NCBI GenBank assembly: GCA_034430275.1
Contig: DAOUEW010000021.1
Coordinates: 1 to 8,303 of the forward strand
Direction: 5' to 3'
Length of the DNA: 8,303 bases
Origin: JAUVXJ01 sp034430275
Lineage (GTDB): Bacteria > Chloroflexota > Anaerolineae > UBA7937 > B3-Chlor
Each line of letters opens with the position of its first letter. The stretch's first letter is position 1. The notes under the pieces are model-generated. The model searched no databases and was not told the DNA's origin. It was given only the letters and a program-made list of their open reading frames with translations. Below, piece by piece: positions 1 through 6,335 of this stretch. A program made the position numbers and the translations under genes.

Positions 1-195
1 GTTCTCAGTTGGCTCACAACATAGGCTCCTTTCTAGCAGCAAATCACAGAGCTACGAACGCGAGTGCCACCAGGATGGTGGCTGCGCCCACCAAGTCCAC
101 AGAGAATCTGCCGGTGTAGAGCAAGAAGCAGAACACTCAATGGTCCGGAGCACGACGTGCGCAAGGCGTAGTCCACCCCCGATGTTTCTCCCCGC
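1..195. other. Left-edge region with no convincing gene
   Basis: This stretch lies downstream of the EEP-domain gene's stop codon. I see no rRNA, tRNA or clear terminator in it. The only protein-like signal is a short minus-strand frame at 136-44 (about 30 codons, GTG start, TGA stop). Its hydrophobic translation ends in AATILVALAFVAL and looks like a single membrane helix. It has no ribosome binding site, and the codons upstream of it are closed by a stop and look non-coding. It could be a remnant of a transporter tail or chance. I do not call it a gene. Confidence 0.5.
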
Positions 196-2184
196 CTAGC
201 GCACGCCGAGGTCGATCTCGGCTACCGTAGGCAGATGGTCAGAGGCCAGCGATGTCAAGACTTCGGCAGACAGCACCTGGATGTCCGGGGACACGAAGAT
301 GTAGTCGATGGTCGCTTCGGGTGCGTCCGCAGGGGAGGTGAATCCATCACCGGTGCCGGCAACCGCAAAAGCGTGATCGAACTGCTCGAGCACTCTGCCG
401 ATCTCGTGCGAATCGGGGTGGGCATTGAAGTCGCCGACCAGTACCTTCGGTGATGGGGCCTGGGCGGTATAGGCTAGCACCTCGTCCAACTGTCGCTCTC
501 GTTCTTCTGCATTGAGCCCGAGGTGTACCGAGAAGAAGGTGAGGGTCCGGCCCCCGACTTCAATCGTTGTCTCCAGACAGGCTCGCTGCTGCTTTTCGCT
601 GGTCAGCAGGTGTCGCTCGTGAGAGACGACAGGGTAACGGCTCAGCACGGCGACCCCGTAGGTGCTGCCCCAAGAGGGCCCGTAGACACTGTACACGTTC
701 AGCTTTCGGGATAGCCACAGGACCTGATCCACGGACATGCTGGGCACCCGCCCTCCGTCTGCTTCCTGGAAGCCAATCACGTCGGCGTCGGCTTGACTGA
801 TGGTGCTCAAGATCGCGTGAAGATCGAGCTTGTTGTCCATGCCGAAGCTCTGGTGCAAGTTGTAGCTCATCACGATGACAGGTCCGCCTTGCGAAGGCTG
901 CGGATTGATGATCGGCTGAGCCACGCTCCCCACCAGGGCCAAGACCACCGGCAGAGCGGCCAAAGACTGCTTCATCCAAGGCACCTCCGGCCGGGCTACA
1001 TCTCCCGTCCGGTGCGTGTACGCACTTGCGCACGCGGCAACCGCCAGGAAAAGGGCGGCAGCGAAGAAAGGCACCGGTTCGAGGCCACGAAAGACGTCCA
1101 AGGTGTAGGCATAGGCGAAGGTCAAGGTAAGGATCAGCGTGAAGACGAAGGCCACCACCATGCTGACAGAGAACCCAAGACCTACGACGGTGGAAGTCTC
1201 CCATCTGAATCTGTGGGAGGCAACGAGCTGAAAGATTAGCCTGAGGTTCAGCATCACGCAGACCTGCGCCACGAGGACTAGGAAGGCCGACACCCAGCCG
1301 TCGCTCCACAAGAAGCCAGCCACCGAAGCCAGGATCACCACATTCTGGATCACCGCGGCAGAGAGACTGTGAGGGCCCTTGAAGCGGGGCAAGAGCAAGC
1401 CGATGACCGTCGCCGAGGGCAGAAGGATGGCCATCAAGTCATAGTCCACCAACATCCAGCGGGCGACCGTACCTGCATGCAGGAACAGGTTGTACTCCAG
1501 AAACAGGAGCGCTCCGAAGCTGCTGAGCAGCAGGACCCCGGCCCAGCGGGGATAAAGGTGTAGGGTGCTGCTCTGTTCGGCGGGCGCCCTCGGGGACGGG
1601 GCAAAGTATGCCGCCGCGATGGCGACTACGGATAGCAGAAGCTGGACCGGGAGCCAATCCGGCTGCAAGCTCAGGTCCAGAGAGGAGCCCAGGGTCCGGA
1701 TGGCCATGTCGTAGGCCAGAGCCAGGGCGAACCCTGCCACGAGGTAGCGTCTTTCTCGCCGAGGGGTTTGTGCTGTCTGTTGATCGGCGAAGTGAGCGGG
1801 CAGGAAGACACCATAAAGCGAGATACACAGCCAGCTTGCCGCCGCTTCGATCTCAAAAGGCAGGCCTGCGCTCAAGAGGGGACGAGCGAGCGCGAGGCCG
1901 ATGGCCGATGCCAGCCATATTCTCTGGGCGCTGGTCCATCTCCGTAACAAGGGCAGCAAGAGCGGCGCAAGAAAGGCGGACAACATGAGCACGCCCACCC
2001 CGAGACCGGCGAGGTCGATGGGATCCGAGAAGAGGGCGGCCCAGACGATGAGATACTGATCAGCGAAGTACAGGCGAAGTGCCTCTATGAAGAACAGGCT
2101 GGCCAGCAGAGGGGTCACCAGCGAGGCCAGGCTCCGGGAGACCTCATCAATGGTAAGAGTCGGGGCGGTGGACCGAGTAGTCAT
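196..2184 (-). CDS. Polytopic membrane protein with C-terminal endonuclease/exonuclease/phosphatase (EEP) domain
   Basis: The 662-residue protein has two parts. Residues about 15-427 form some 12-13 hydrophobic segments, the last around 407-427. Residues about 436-660 are an EEP-superfamily (DNase I / inositol-phosphatase fold) metal-dependent phosphoesterase domain. All its hallmarks are present: MSYNLHQ at 439, the metal-binding glutamate E474 in GFQEAD, H554 in FSVHLG, D585 and N587 in GDFNA, and D649-H650 in SDHLP. The domain should therefore be active. The substrate cannot be told from sequence; phosphodiester or phosphoester bonds of lipids, sugars or nucleic acid are all possible. The architecture and phrases such as YGPSWGSTYGVAVLSRYP recall eukaryotic Cwh43/PGAP2IP, which also joins a membrane region to an EEP domain (from memory, untested). 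An odd helix count would place the catalytic domain outside the membrane, but I cannot fix the topology. The ATG start has AAGG (2196-2193) 8 bases upstream and a good promoter; the stop is TAG. Confidence 0.9.
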   Translation of the reverse strand: MTTRSTAPTLTIDEVSRSLASLVTPLLASLFFIEALRLYFADQYLIVWAALFSDPIDLAGLGVGVLMLSAFLAPLLLPLLRRWTSAQRIWLASAIGLALARPLLSAGLPFEIEAAASWLCISLYGVFLPAHFADQQTAQTPRRERRYLVAGFALALAYDMAIRTLGSSLDLSLQPDWLPVQLLLSVVAIAAAYFAPSPRAPAEQSSTLHLYPRWAGVLLLSSFGALLFLEYNLFLHAGTVARWMLVDYDLMAILLPSATVIGLLLPRFKGPHSLSAAVIQNVVILASVAGFLWSDGWVSAFLVLVAQVCVMLNLRLIFQLVASHRFRWETSTVVGLGFSVSMVVAFVFTLILTLTFAYAYTLDVFRGLEPVPFFAAALFLAVAACASAYTHRTGDVARPEVPWMKQSLAALPVVLALVGSVAQPIINPQPSQGGPVIVMSYNLHQSFGMDNKLDLHAILSTISQADADVIGFQEADGGRVPSMSVDQVLWLSRKLNVYSVYGPSWGSTYGVAVLSRYPVVSHERHLLTSEKQQRACLETTIEVGGRTLTFFSVHLGLNAEERERQLDEVLAYTAQAPSPKVLVGDFNAHPDSHEIGRVLEQFDHAFAVAGTGDGFTSPADAPEATIDYIFVSPDIQVLSAEVLTSLASDHLPTVAEIDLGVR

Positions 2185-2238
2185 GCTTGCTACCTTCGAT
2201 GGGCGCGGCCTCCTTCTTCGCCGTCGTCCCTGAGAGCT

Positions 2239-2267
2239 ATTATAGCATCATGGCACAGCGCCCACAA
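2239..2267 (-). promoter_or_regulatory. Predicted sigma-70-type promoter of the EEP membrane-protein gene
   Basis: On the minus strand, TTGTGG (2267-2262) lies 17 bases upstream of a perfect TATAAT (2244-2239), with an extended -10 TGC directly before it. Transcription would begin near 2232, giving a leader of about 48 bases. The -10 sits inside an 11-base palindrome, GCTATTATAGC on the plus strand (2236-2246), which recurs at the redoxin promoter. Confidence 0.65.
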
Positions 2268-2283
2268 GACGGCTCTGGTAGGT

Positions 2284-2311
2284 TTGCTCCATGGACGGAA
2301 CCTGCTACAAT
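2284..2311 (+). promoter_or_regulatory. Predicted promoter of the QueG-like gene
   Basis: TTGCTC (2284-2289) and TACAAT (2306-2311) are separated by 16 bases, with TGC directly before the -10. It points away from the EEP-gene promoter; the two -35 boxes are 16 bases apart, back to back. Transcription from here would leave a leader of about 165 bases before the preferred ATG at 2485. I found no recognisable riboswitch or strong hairpin in that leader. The call is weaker than the other promoters because the -35 match is partial. Confidence 0.45.
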
Positions 2312-2472
2312 CCCCTTACTTCTGTCGTGATGGTCGTTGGCCGGTGAGTCTCGCTGCGAAAAGGCACCTCACATGGTCGGGGCAGCCTTACGTTGCGGCT
2401 GGTGCTCTCGGTGAACGGAACCACGATACACACAGCTTGAGAGCGGAGCGCAATGTGGTGACACGAAGCGAC

Positions 2473-2478
2473 GGGGAG
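2473..2478 (+). promoter_or_regulatory. Ribosome binding site that decides the QueG-like start
   Basis: GGGGAG lies 6 bases before the ATG at 2485. No comparable site precedes the upstream in-frame TTG or GTG codons, so it favours the 229-residue product over a 296-residue one. Confidence 0.6.
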
Positions 2479-2484
2479 TTACAG

Positions 2485-3174
2485 ATGGCGGAGCGGCTTG
2501 CCGGGCAGATCCTGGACTGGGGAGCCTCGCTGGTGGGGTTCGCAGGCCTTGGGGAAGCGGTGCCTCCCCTCTTTGCCGACTGGCCCCGAGCGGTTTCCAT
2601 CGCTGTGGCTCTGGACCCGGCAGCGTTGACTGGGGTTAAGGATGGTCCCACCGCCGAGTACTACAGGGAGTACACCCGAGTCAATCGTGCGCTCAACGAG
2701 ATCGCCGGGCGAGCAGCGCTGGCTATCCACAGCCGGAACTTTCGGGCGGAGCCGTTTCCAGCTACGGTGCCCGACGAGCCGGGAGGGGGCGAGTGCGTCA
2801 AGACACTGAGCGTCGCCTTCCAGCACAAGACCGCAGCGACGCGTGCTGGACTGGGGTGGGTCGGCAGGAGCGCGCTCCTCGTTACGCCACAGTTCGGCCC
2901 GCGGATCAGGCTGGCTACGGTGCTCACCGACATGCCCCTGCCGGTGGGGGAGCCGCTAGTGGCCGGGGAATGCGGACGGTGCAGAGCATGTGTGAAGGCC
3001 TGCCCAGCATCCGCCATCGAGGGTCGGGAGTGGGAGGCAGGGCTAGAAAGACAGGCCCTGGTAGACGCCCATGCCTGCTGGGAGACGGCCAGAAGACTGC
3101 TCCGGGAGCGTGCGGGCGTAGACAACGCCGTGTGTGGTGTCTGCCTCTCCGTCTGCCCGGTGGGGCGCAGATAG
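2485..3174 (+). CDS. QueG-like double [4Fe-4S] cluster protein, short form
   Basis: The 229-residue protein resembles the catalytic core of epoxyqueuosine reductase (QueG), the cobalamin and Fe-S enzyme that finishes queuosine in tRNA. The family block AATRAGLGWVGRSALL is at 117-132, followed by VLTD at 146-149. Eight C-terminal cysteines can hold two clusters: C163, C166, C169, C173 and C198, C217, C220, C224, the last two groups ending in CP. The protein stops right after CPVGR, so it lacks the C-terminal HEAT-like tRNA-binding region of full QueG (about 350-380 residues). The aspartate expected in a D-S-x-P motif before the GLGW block is also missing; the site reads QHK. I infer a QueG-like paralogue of unknown substrate, not proven QueG. 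ATG at 2485 is chosen because GGGGAG (2473-2478) precedes it by 6 bases and the domain begins there. The frame is open back to a TTG at 2284, but that extension looks non-coding and contains the proposed promoter. Confidence 0.85.
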   Translation: MAERLAGQILDWGASLVGFAGLGEAVPPLFADWPRAVSIAVALDPAALTGVKDGPTAEYYREYTRVNRALNEIAGRAALAIHSRNFRAEPFPATVPDEPGGGECVKTLSVAFQHKTAATRAGLGWVGRSALLVTPQFGPRIRLATVLTDMPLPVGEPLVAGECGRCRACVKACPASAIEGREWEAGLERQALVDAHACWETARRLLRERAGVDNAVCGVCLSVCPVGRR

Positions 3175-3371
3175 AGACCCGTTCAGTCGGGACCGTCGGC
3201 TGCGCTTCGTACGCCCCAAACCCATCGCGCCAGCCCTGCCTACTCCACGACTTGCGGCTTTGTCTTCCAGCGCTTGCCCCGTCGTTTGCCCCGACTGCGC
3301 GAACGACAACTGGGCCGCCCTCGGGTCTCTCTGTGATGGCAGCCGGAACACTTCTGGCACAGCTACGGGCC
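3175..3371. other. Intergenic region with nothing recognised
   Basis: Between the QueG-like stop and the GH2 promoter I see no gene, RNA or strong terminator. A 4-bp hairpin (CCCG 3178-3181 with CGGG 3188-3191) follows the stop but has no T-tract. TTGCCCCG occurs twice (3274-3281 and 3286-3293). Both are too slight to interpret. Confidence 0.4.
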
Positions 3372-3400
3372 TTGCCTGAGCCTACCACCTATGCCATAAT
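3372..3400 (+). promoter_or_regulatory. Predicted promoter of the GH2 gene
   Basis: TTGCCT (3372-3377) and CATAAT (3395-3400) are exactly 17 bases apart, with TGC before the -10. Transcription would begin near 3407, giving a leader of about 35 bases that carries a strong AAGGAG ribosome binding site (3431-3436), 5 bases before the ATG. This suggests the gene is transcribed separately from the QueG-like gene. Confidence 0.6.
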
Positions 3401-3441
3401 TGCCCGGACTGGGACCGGATTGACCGGCAGAAGGAGTAGTC

Positions 3442-5568
3442 ATGAAGACGACCCTACTAGATGGCGGGTGGCAGATCCTACCCGTGGGTGAATTCAGAGA
3501 GCGGTATCCAGAGGACGGATGGCTGGAAACGGAGGTGCCAGGCCACTGGCAGCAGCATGAGCAGTTGTTGTCCTACTCGGGCAAAGTTGTGTATCGTAGG
3601 GACTTCTCTTTCCGGCGCGCTCGTGGCAAGAGGTATCGTCTGCGGCTGAACGGAGTGTTCTACCGCTCCAGAGTTTACCTGAACGACCGACGCCTTGGCG
3701 AGCACGAAGGATACTTCTCTCCTCAGGAGTACGAGGTCACCGGCATCCTCCAGGGCAAGAACACCCTGCTGGTGGAGGTTGACTGTCCAGATGAGGAGGA
3801 ACTGGACAACAAGACCATGATCACGGGTGTGTTCTCGCACTGGGATGCTTTGGATCCCGAGACCAACCCAGGTGGGATCTGGCTGCCGGTGGAGATCATG
3901 GCTTGCGGCGAGGTGCGTATCGAGAAGGCCCTGATAAGAGTGGAGAACCTCGGACGAGACTCGGCCGCCAGGCTCGGCTGTCGCGTACTGCTGGACGCAC
4001 AGGTGGCTACCTCGGCTGAGCTTCATGTCTCCTTGAACCCGCACAACTTCGAAGGGGATGCCCAGGTCTACAAGAGGGACGTCGATCTGACAGCGGGCTC
4101 CAACAGCGTCGAGATGTCCCTGGACGTCGAGGACCCCAAGCTGTGGTGGACCCACGACCAGGGGTTCCCTTCTCTGTACCGCGTGACGGTGGAGGTAAGG
4201 ACTTCGGGGGACCGCAGCCCCTCCGACAAGACCGAGTTCAACTACGGGCTGCGCACCTTTGAGATGCGAGACTGGATCGCCTGTTTGAATGGCCGACGGA
4301 TGTTCATTCGCGGCAACAACTACGGACCTGGCGATACCCGCCTGGCCACCATGACCAGGGAACGCTTCCAGCGCGACCTGGAGCTAGCCAAGGGCGCGAA
4401 CATGAACATGCTGCGCCTGCACGCTCACGTCGAGCATCCGGCCTTCTACGAGGTGGCCGACGAACTGGGTCTGCTGGTGTGGCAGGACTTTCCGCTACAG
4501 TGGCAGTACGCTAGGGAGGTGCTACCGGAAGCCCTGCGCCAGGTAGAACAGATGGTACACCACCTGTTCAATCATCCCTCTATCGTCGTGTGGTGCACGC
4601 ACAACGAACCCGGTATCCGGCCAGAACCCCCGAATCGCCGCCCGTGGTGGATCGCGAAGACCCTGATCGCGCTACTGTTCTACAACTGGAACAGGGACAG
4701 GATGGACACCCAGTTGAAGCGCCGGGTTGAAGAGCTGGACCGCACTCGCTTCGTGTTGCGCTCCTCCGGAGAGTGGCGTGTGCCGATCCTGAGGAAGGGG
4801 ACCGACAGTCACGTCTACTATGGCTGGTACCGGCGTCCAGACCCCGCGAAGAAGCTGGAGGGGCTGGGCAAGCGCTTGAACTTCGTCACGGAGTTCGGCG
4901 CTCAGAGCTTCCCCAACTACGAGAGTAGCACCAAGTTCATGGCCAAGGAGCTAGGGCGGGTCGACTGGCGGCGGCTGGAGACACGACACAGCCTCCAGCG
5001 GGAGATTCTGGACGAGTGGCTGAACCTGGGCTCATTCACAGACTTGCACGATCTCATCGAGGCCAGCCAGGATCACCAGATCTCGGTCAACCGGGCCTAC
5101 ATCGATCGCCTGAGGTACCAGAAGTACCGCCCGACCGGCGGGGTGCTGGCCTTCTCCTTCCACGATCCCAACCCTGCCGTGCAGTGGTCCGTGATAGACT
5201 ACTGGCGGGTGCCCAAGCGTTCCTACTATCACATGCAGCGTGCCTTCCACCCCCAGTACGTGTTCACGCTGATGGAACGGAGCGTCTACGCCGTGGGCGA
5301 AGAGATCGCAGTTCCCGTATACGTCGTAAACGACAGTCCCGACGCGTACGACAAAGTGGATGTGAGCGCTCACGTGGTGGACGCGGAGGGGAACACCACC
5401 ACCCAGGCTAGCTTCTCCTGCGCTCTGGCCGCGGACTCCCAGGCCGAGCTTGTGCATCTACTGCACTTCCGCTTCAAGAGACCAGGACAGAGAACGCTCC
5501 GACTGAGGTTGGACTACGGGGATGAGGTATTCGAGAACGAATACCCTCTACTGATCACTGCTGACTAG
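3442..5568 (+). CDS. Glycoside hydrolase family 2 protein (beta-mannosidase / glucosaminidase-like)
   Basis: This 708-residue enzyme should hydrolyse beta-linked sugars from the non-reducing end by the retaining mechanism of clan GH-A. The GH2 layout is visible. A jelly-roll sugar-binding domain spans about residues 5-155, including VPGHWQQ and the NPGGIW signature. An Ig-like beta-sandwich follows (about 160-275). A TIM barrel (about 280-620) begins at FIRGNNYGPGDTR. A C-terminal beta-rich domain completes it. The acid/base is E389 in WCTHNEP and the nucleophile is E484 in FVTEFGAQS; 95 residues separate them, normal for the family. The TEFGAQS phrase is closer to beta-mannosidases and exo-glucosaminidases than to LacZ, but I cannot fix the substrate. 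There is no signal peptide, so it is probably cytoplasmic and acts on imported oligosaccharides. No transporter or regulator lies beside it. The start is well supported by AAGGAG; the stop is TAG, 32 bases from the end of the convergent redoxin gene. Confidence 0.92.
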   Translation: MKTTLLDGGWQILPVGEFRERYPEDGWLETEVPGHWQQHEQLLSYSGKVVYRRDFSFRRARGKRYRLRLNGVFYRSRVYLNDRRLGEHEGYFSPQEYEVTGILQGKNTLLVEVDCPDEEELDNKTMITGVFSHWDALDPETNPGGIWLPVEIMACGEVRIEKALIRVENLGRDSAARLGCRVLLDAQVATSAELHVSLNPHNFEGDAQVYKRDVDLTAGSNSVEMSLDVEDPKLWWTHDQGFPSLYRVTVEVRTSGDRSPSDKTEFNYGLRTFEMRDWIACLNGRRMFIRGNNYGPGDTRLATMTRERFQRDLELAKGANMNMLRLHAHVEHPAFYEVADELGLLVWQDFPLQWQYAREVLPEALRQVEQMVHHLFNHPSIVVWCTHNEPGIRPEPPNRRPWWIAKTLIALLFYNWNRDRMDTQLKRRVEELDRTRFVLRSSGEWRVPILRKGTDSHVYYGWYRRPDPAKKLEGLGKRLNFVTEFGAQSFPNYESSTKFMAKELGRVDWRRLETRHSLQREILDEWLNLGSFTDLHDLIEASQDHQISVNRAYIDRLRYQKYRPTGGVLAFSFHDPNPAVQWSVIDYWRVPKRSYYHMQRAFHPQYVFTLMERSVYAVGEEIAVPVYVVNDSPDAYDKVDVSAHVVDAEGNTTTQASFSCALAADSQAELVHLLHFRFKRPGQRTLRLRLDYGDEVFENEYPLLITAD

Positions 5569-5600
5569 CGCCTCGGCTTGGCCAGCAGCCTCTCCAGCCA

Positions 5601-6263
5601 TCAGGGCAGGGTCAGGGGTCTCAATTGCTCCAGGATCATCTCGTTGCTGGGCCGGTCGCCGCTGGACTGGCCTACGTACGTCCACCGGATCACCCCTTCC
5701 GTGTCGATGACAAACACAGAAGGTGTTGCCACCGAGTCGCCTAGCAGATTGTAGACCCCATACTGGTCCACCACCTCGTGCTGTGGGTCTGACAGAATGG
5801 GGTAGGCGATGTCGAGCAACTCCATCACGTACTGCCCGATGGGGGGCTCCTCCACGCTGATCGCCAGGATCTGCGCGTTGAGTTCTACGAACTTGCTGTA
5901 GTCTTCCTGCAACTCCCCGAGTTGCGTTCGGCACGGCCCTCAACTGCCAGTTCTGTAGAACAGCAACACGACGTTCCTCTCCCCCCGGTAGCTGGACAGA
6001 GTAACCGTCTCCCCCCCCACGGAGGGCAGAGTGAAATCGGGGGCGGACTCTCCGATCGCGGGAATGCTGGACGGTGATTCCTGGGGCGGCGTGGTCGTTG
6101 CGGTGGTTGCCCTTTGAGGGGTGGATGACGGGCTGGATTGCTCGATAGGCGCAGAGGTCGGGGACGGCGTGGGCTCGCTCACTGCCGCCACTTTGAAGGA
6201 CGCCAGAATGACCATACAGAGGGCGATCATCAGCACCGGGGCCAGGACTCGCTTCGCGTTCAT
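5601..6263 (-). CDS. Predicted membrane-anchored selenoprotein: AhpC/TSA-type redoxin with a UxxC active site
   Basis: Read through one internal TGA (5942-5940, codon 108), this is a single 220-residue protein. Residues 1-28 are a basic start and a hydrophobic stretch (signal peptide or anchor; the cysteine at 16 has no lipobox). Residues about 29-68 are a Pro/Ser/Thr-rich linker. A redoxin domain follows: GESAPDFTLP at 71-80, LFYRTGS at 101-107, U108-G-P-C111, then QLGELQEDY, AISVEEP, a cis-proline-type ATPSVFVID and a C-terminal helix. In homologues of the FYRGGWCPYC type, the TGA aligns with the first cysteine of CxxC, so selenocysteine is the natural reading. It is likely an extracytoplasmic thiol oxidoreductase or peroxidase. 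A 7-bp hairpin downstream of the TGA fits a bacterial SECIS. The ATG start has AGGGAG 7 bases upstream and its own promoter. The gene ends at a genuine TGA (5603-5601). Alternatives are a pseudogene with a Cys-to-stop mutation or a sequencing error. No Sec-insertion genes lie in the window. Confidence 0.82.
5909..5925 (-). promoter_or_regulatory. Predicted bacterial SECIS hairpin for UGA recoding
   Basis: On the transcript, GCAACUC pairs perfectly with GAGUUGC around a GGG loop. The stem starts 14 bases after the UGA and the loop starts 21 bases after it. Bacterial SECIS elements lie inside the coding region just after the UGA, with the apical loop roughly 16-37 bases downstream and a G at its first or second position; this hairpin meets each point. 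It encodes part of TQLGELQ. Unlike the E. coli fdhF loop it has no U after the leading G, which may reflect a different SelB. Confidence 0.7.
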
Positions 6264-6306
6264 GAAGTTGCTCCCTGATTCTCCAACAGCCGGTTAATTG
6301 GGCGCT

Positions 6307-6335
6307 ATCATAGCACGGTGGTACGCGATTGGCAA
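6307..6335 (-). promoter_or_regulatory. Predicted promoter of the redoxin selenoprotein gene
   Basis: On the minus strand TTGCCA (6335-6330) and TATGAT (6312-6307) are 17 bases apart, with TGC directly before the -10. The start point would be near 6300, a leader of about 37 bases. The -10 is embedded in the palindrome GCTATCATAGC (6304-6314, plus-strand reading), which matches the EEP-gene promoter except at its central base. Confidence 0.65.

Noticed and set aside
560..1309. A 249-codon minus-strand open frame inside the EEP gene
   Set aside because: It is a frame-shifted shadow of a gene with intact catalytic motifs and has Arg-rich, domainless sequence.
2284..2484. Longer QueG-like protein starting at TTG 2284
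   Set aside because: The extra 67 residues do not look like the family, have no ribosome binding site, and cover the likely promoter; ATG 2485 has GGGGAG at 6 bases.
2318..2484. Riboswitch (for example preQ1 or cobalamin) in the leader of the QueG-like gene
   Set aside because: I could find only scattered 5-bp pairings and none of the conserved motifs of those riboswitches.
3175..3441. Short open frames or a terminator between the QueG-like and GH2 genes
   Set aside because: The translations have no family features. The only hairpin after the stop is 4 bp with no T-tract, and the 8-base direct repeat at 3274 and 3286 is too short to mean much.
5569..5600. Bidirectional terminator between the convergent GH2 and redoxin genes
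   Set aside because: The 32-base gap has only a weak GGCT/AGCC pairing and no T-tract on either strand.
5940..5942. The internal TGA as a simple frameshift, pseudogene or sequencing error
   Set aside because: The frame is unchanged on both sides, no residues are missing, the rest of the domain is intact, and the stop hits the Cys/Sec position with a hairpin beyond. An error cannot be fully excluded without reads.
5940..5942. TGA read as tryptophan or glycine (alternative genetic code)
   Set aside because: The aligned residue in the family is Cys, TGG is used for Trp throughout, and the same gene appears to end at TGA.
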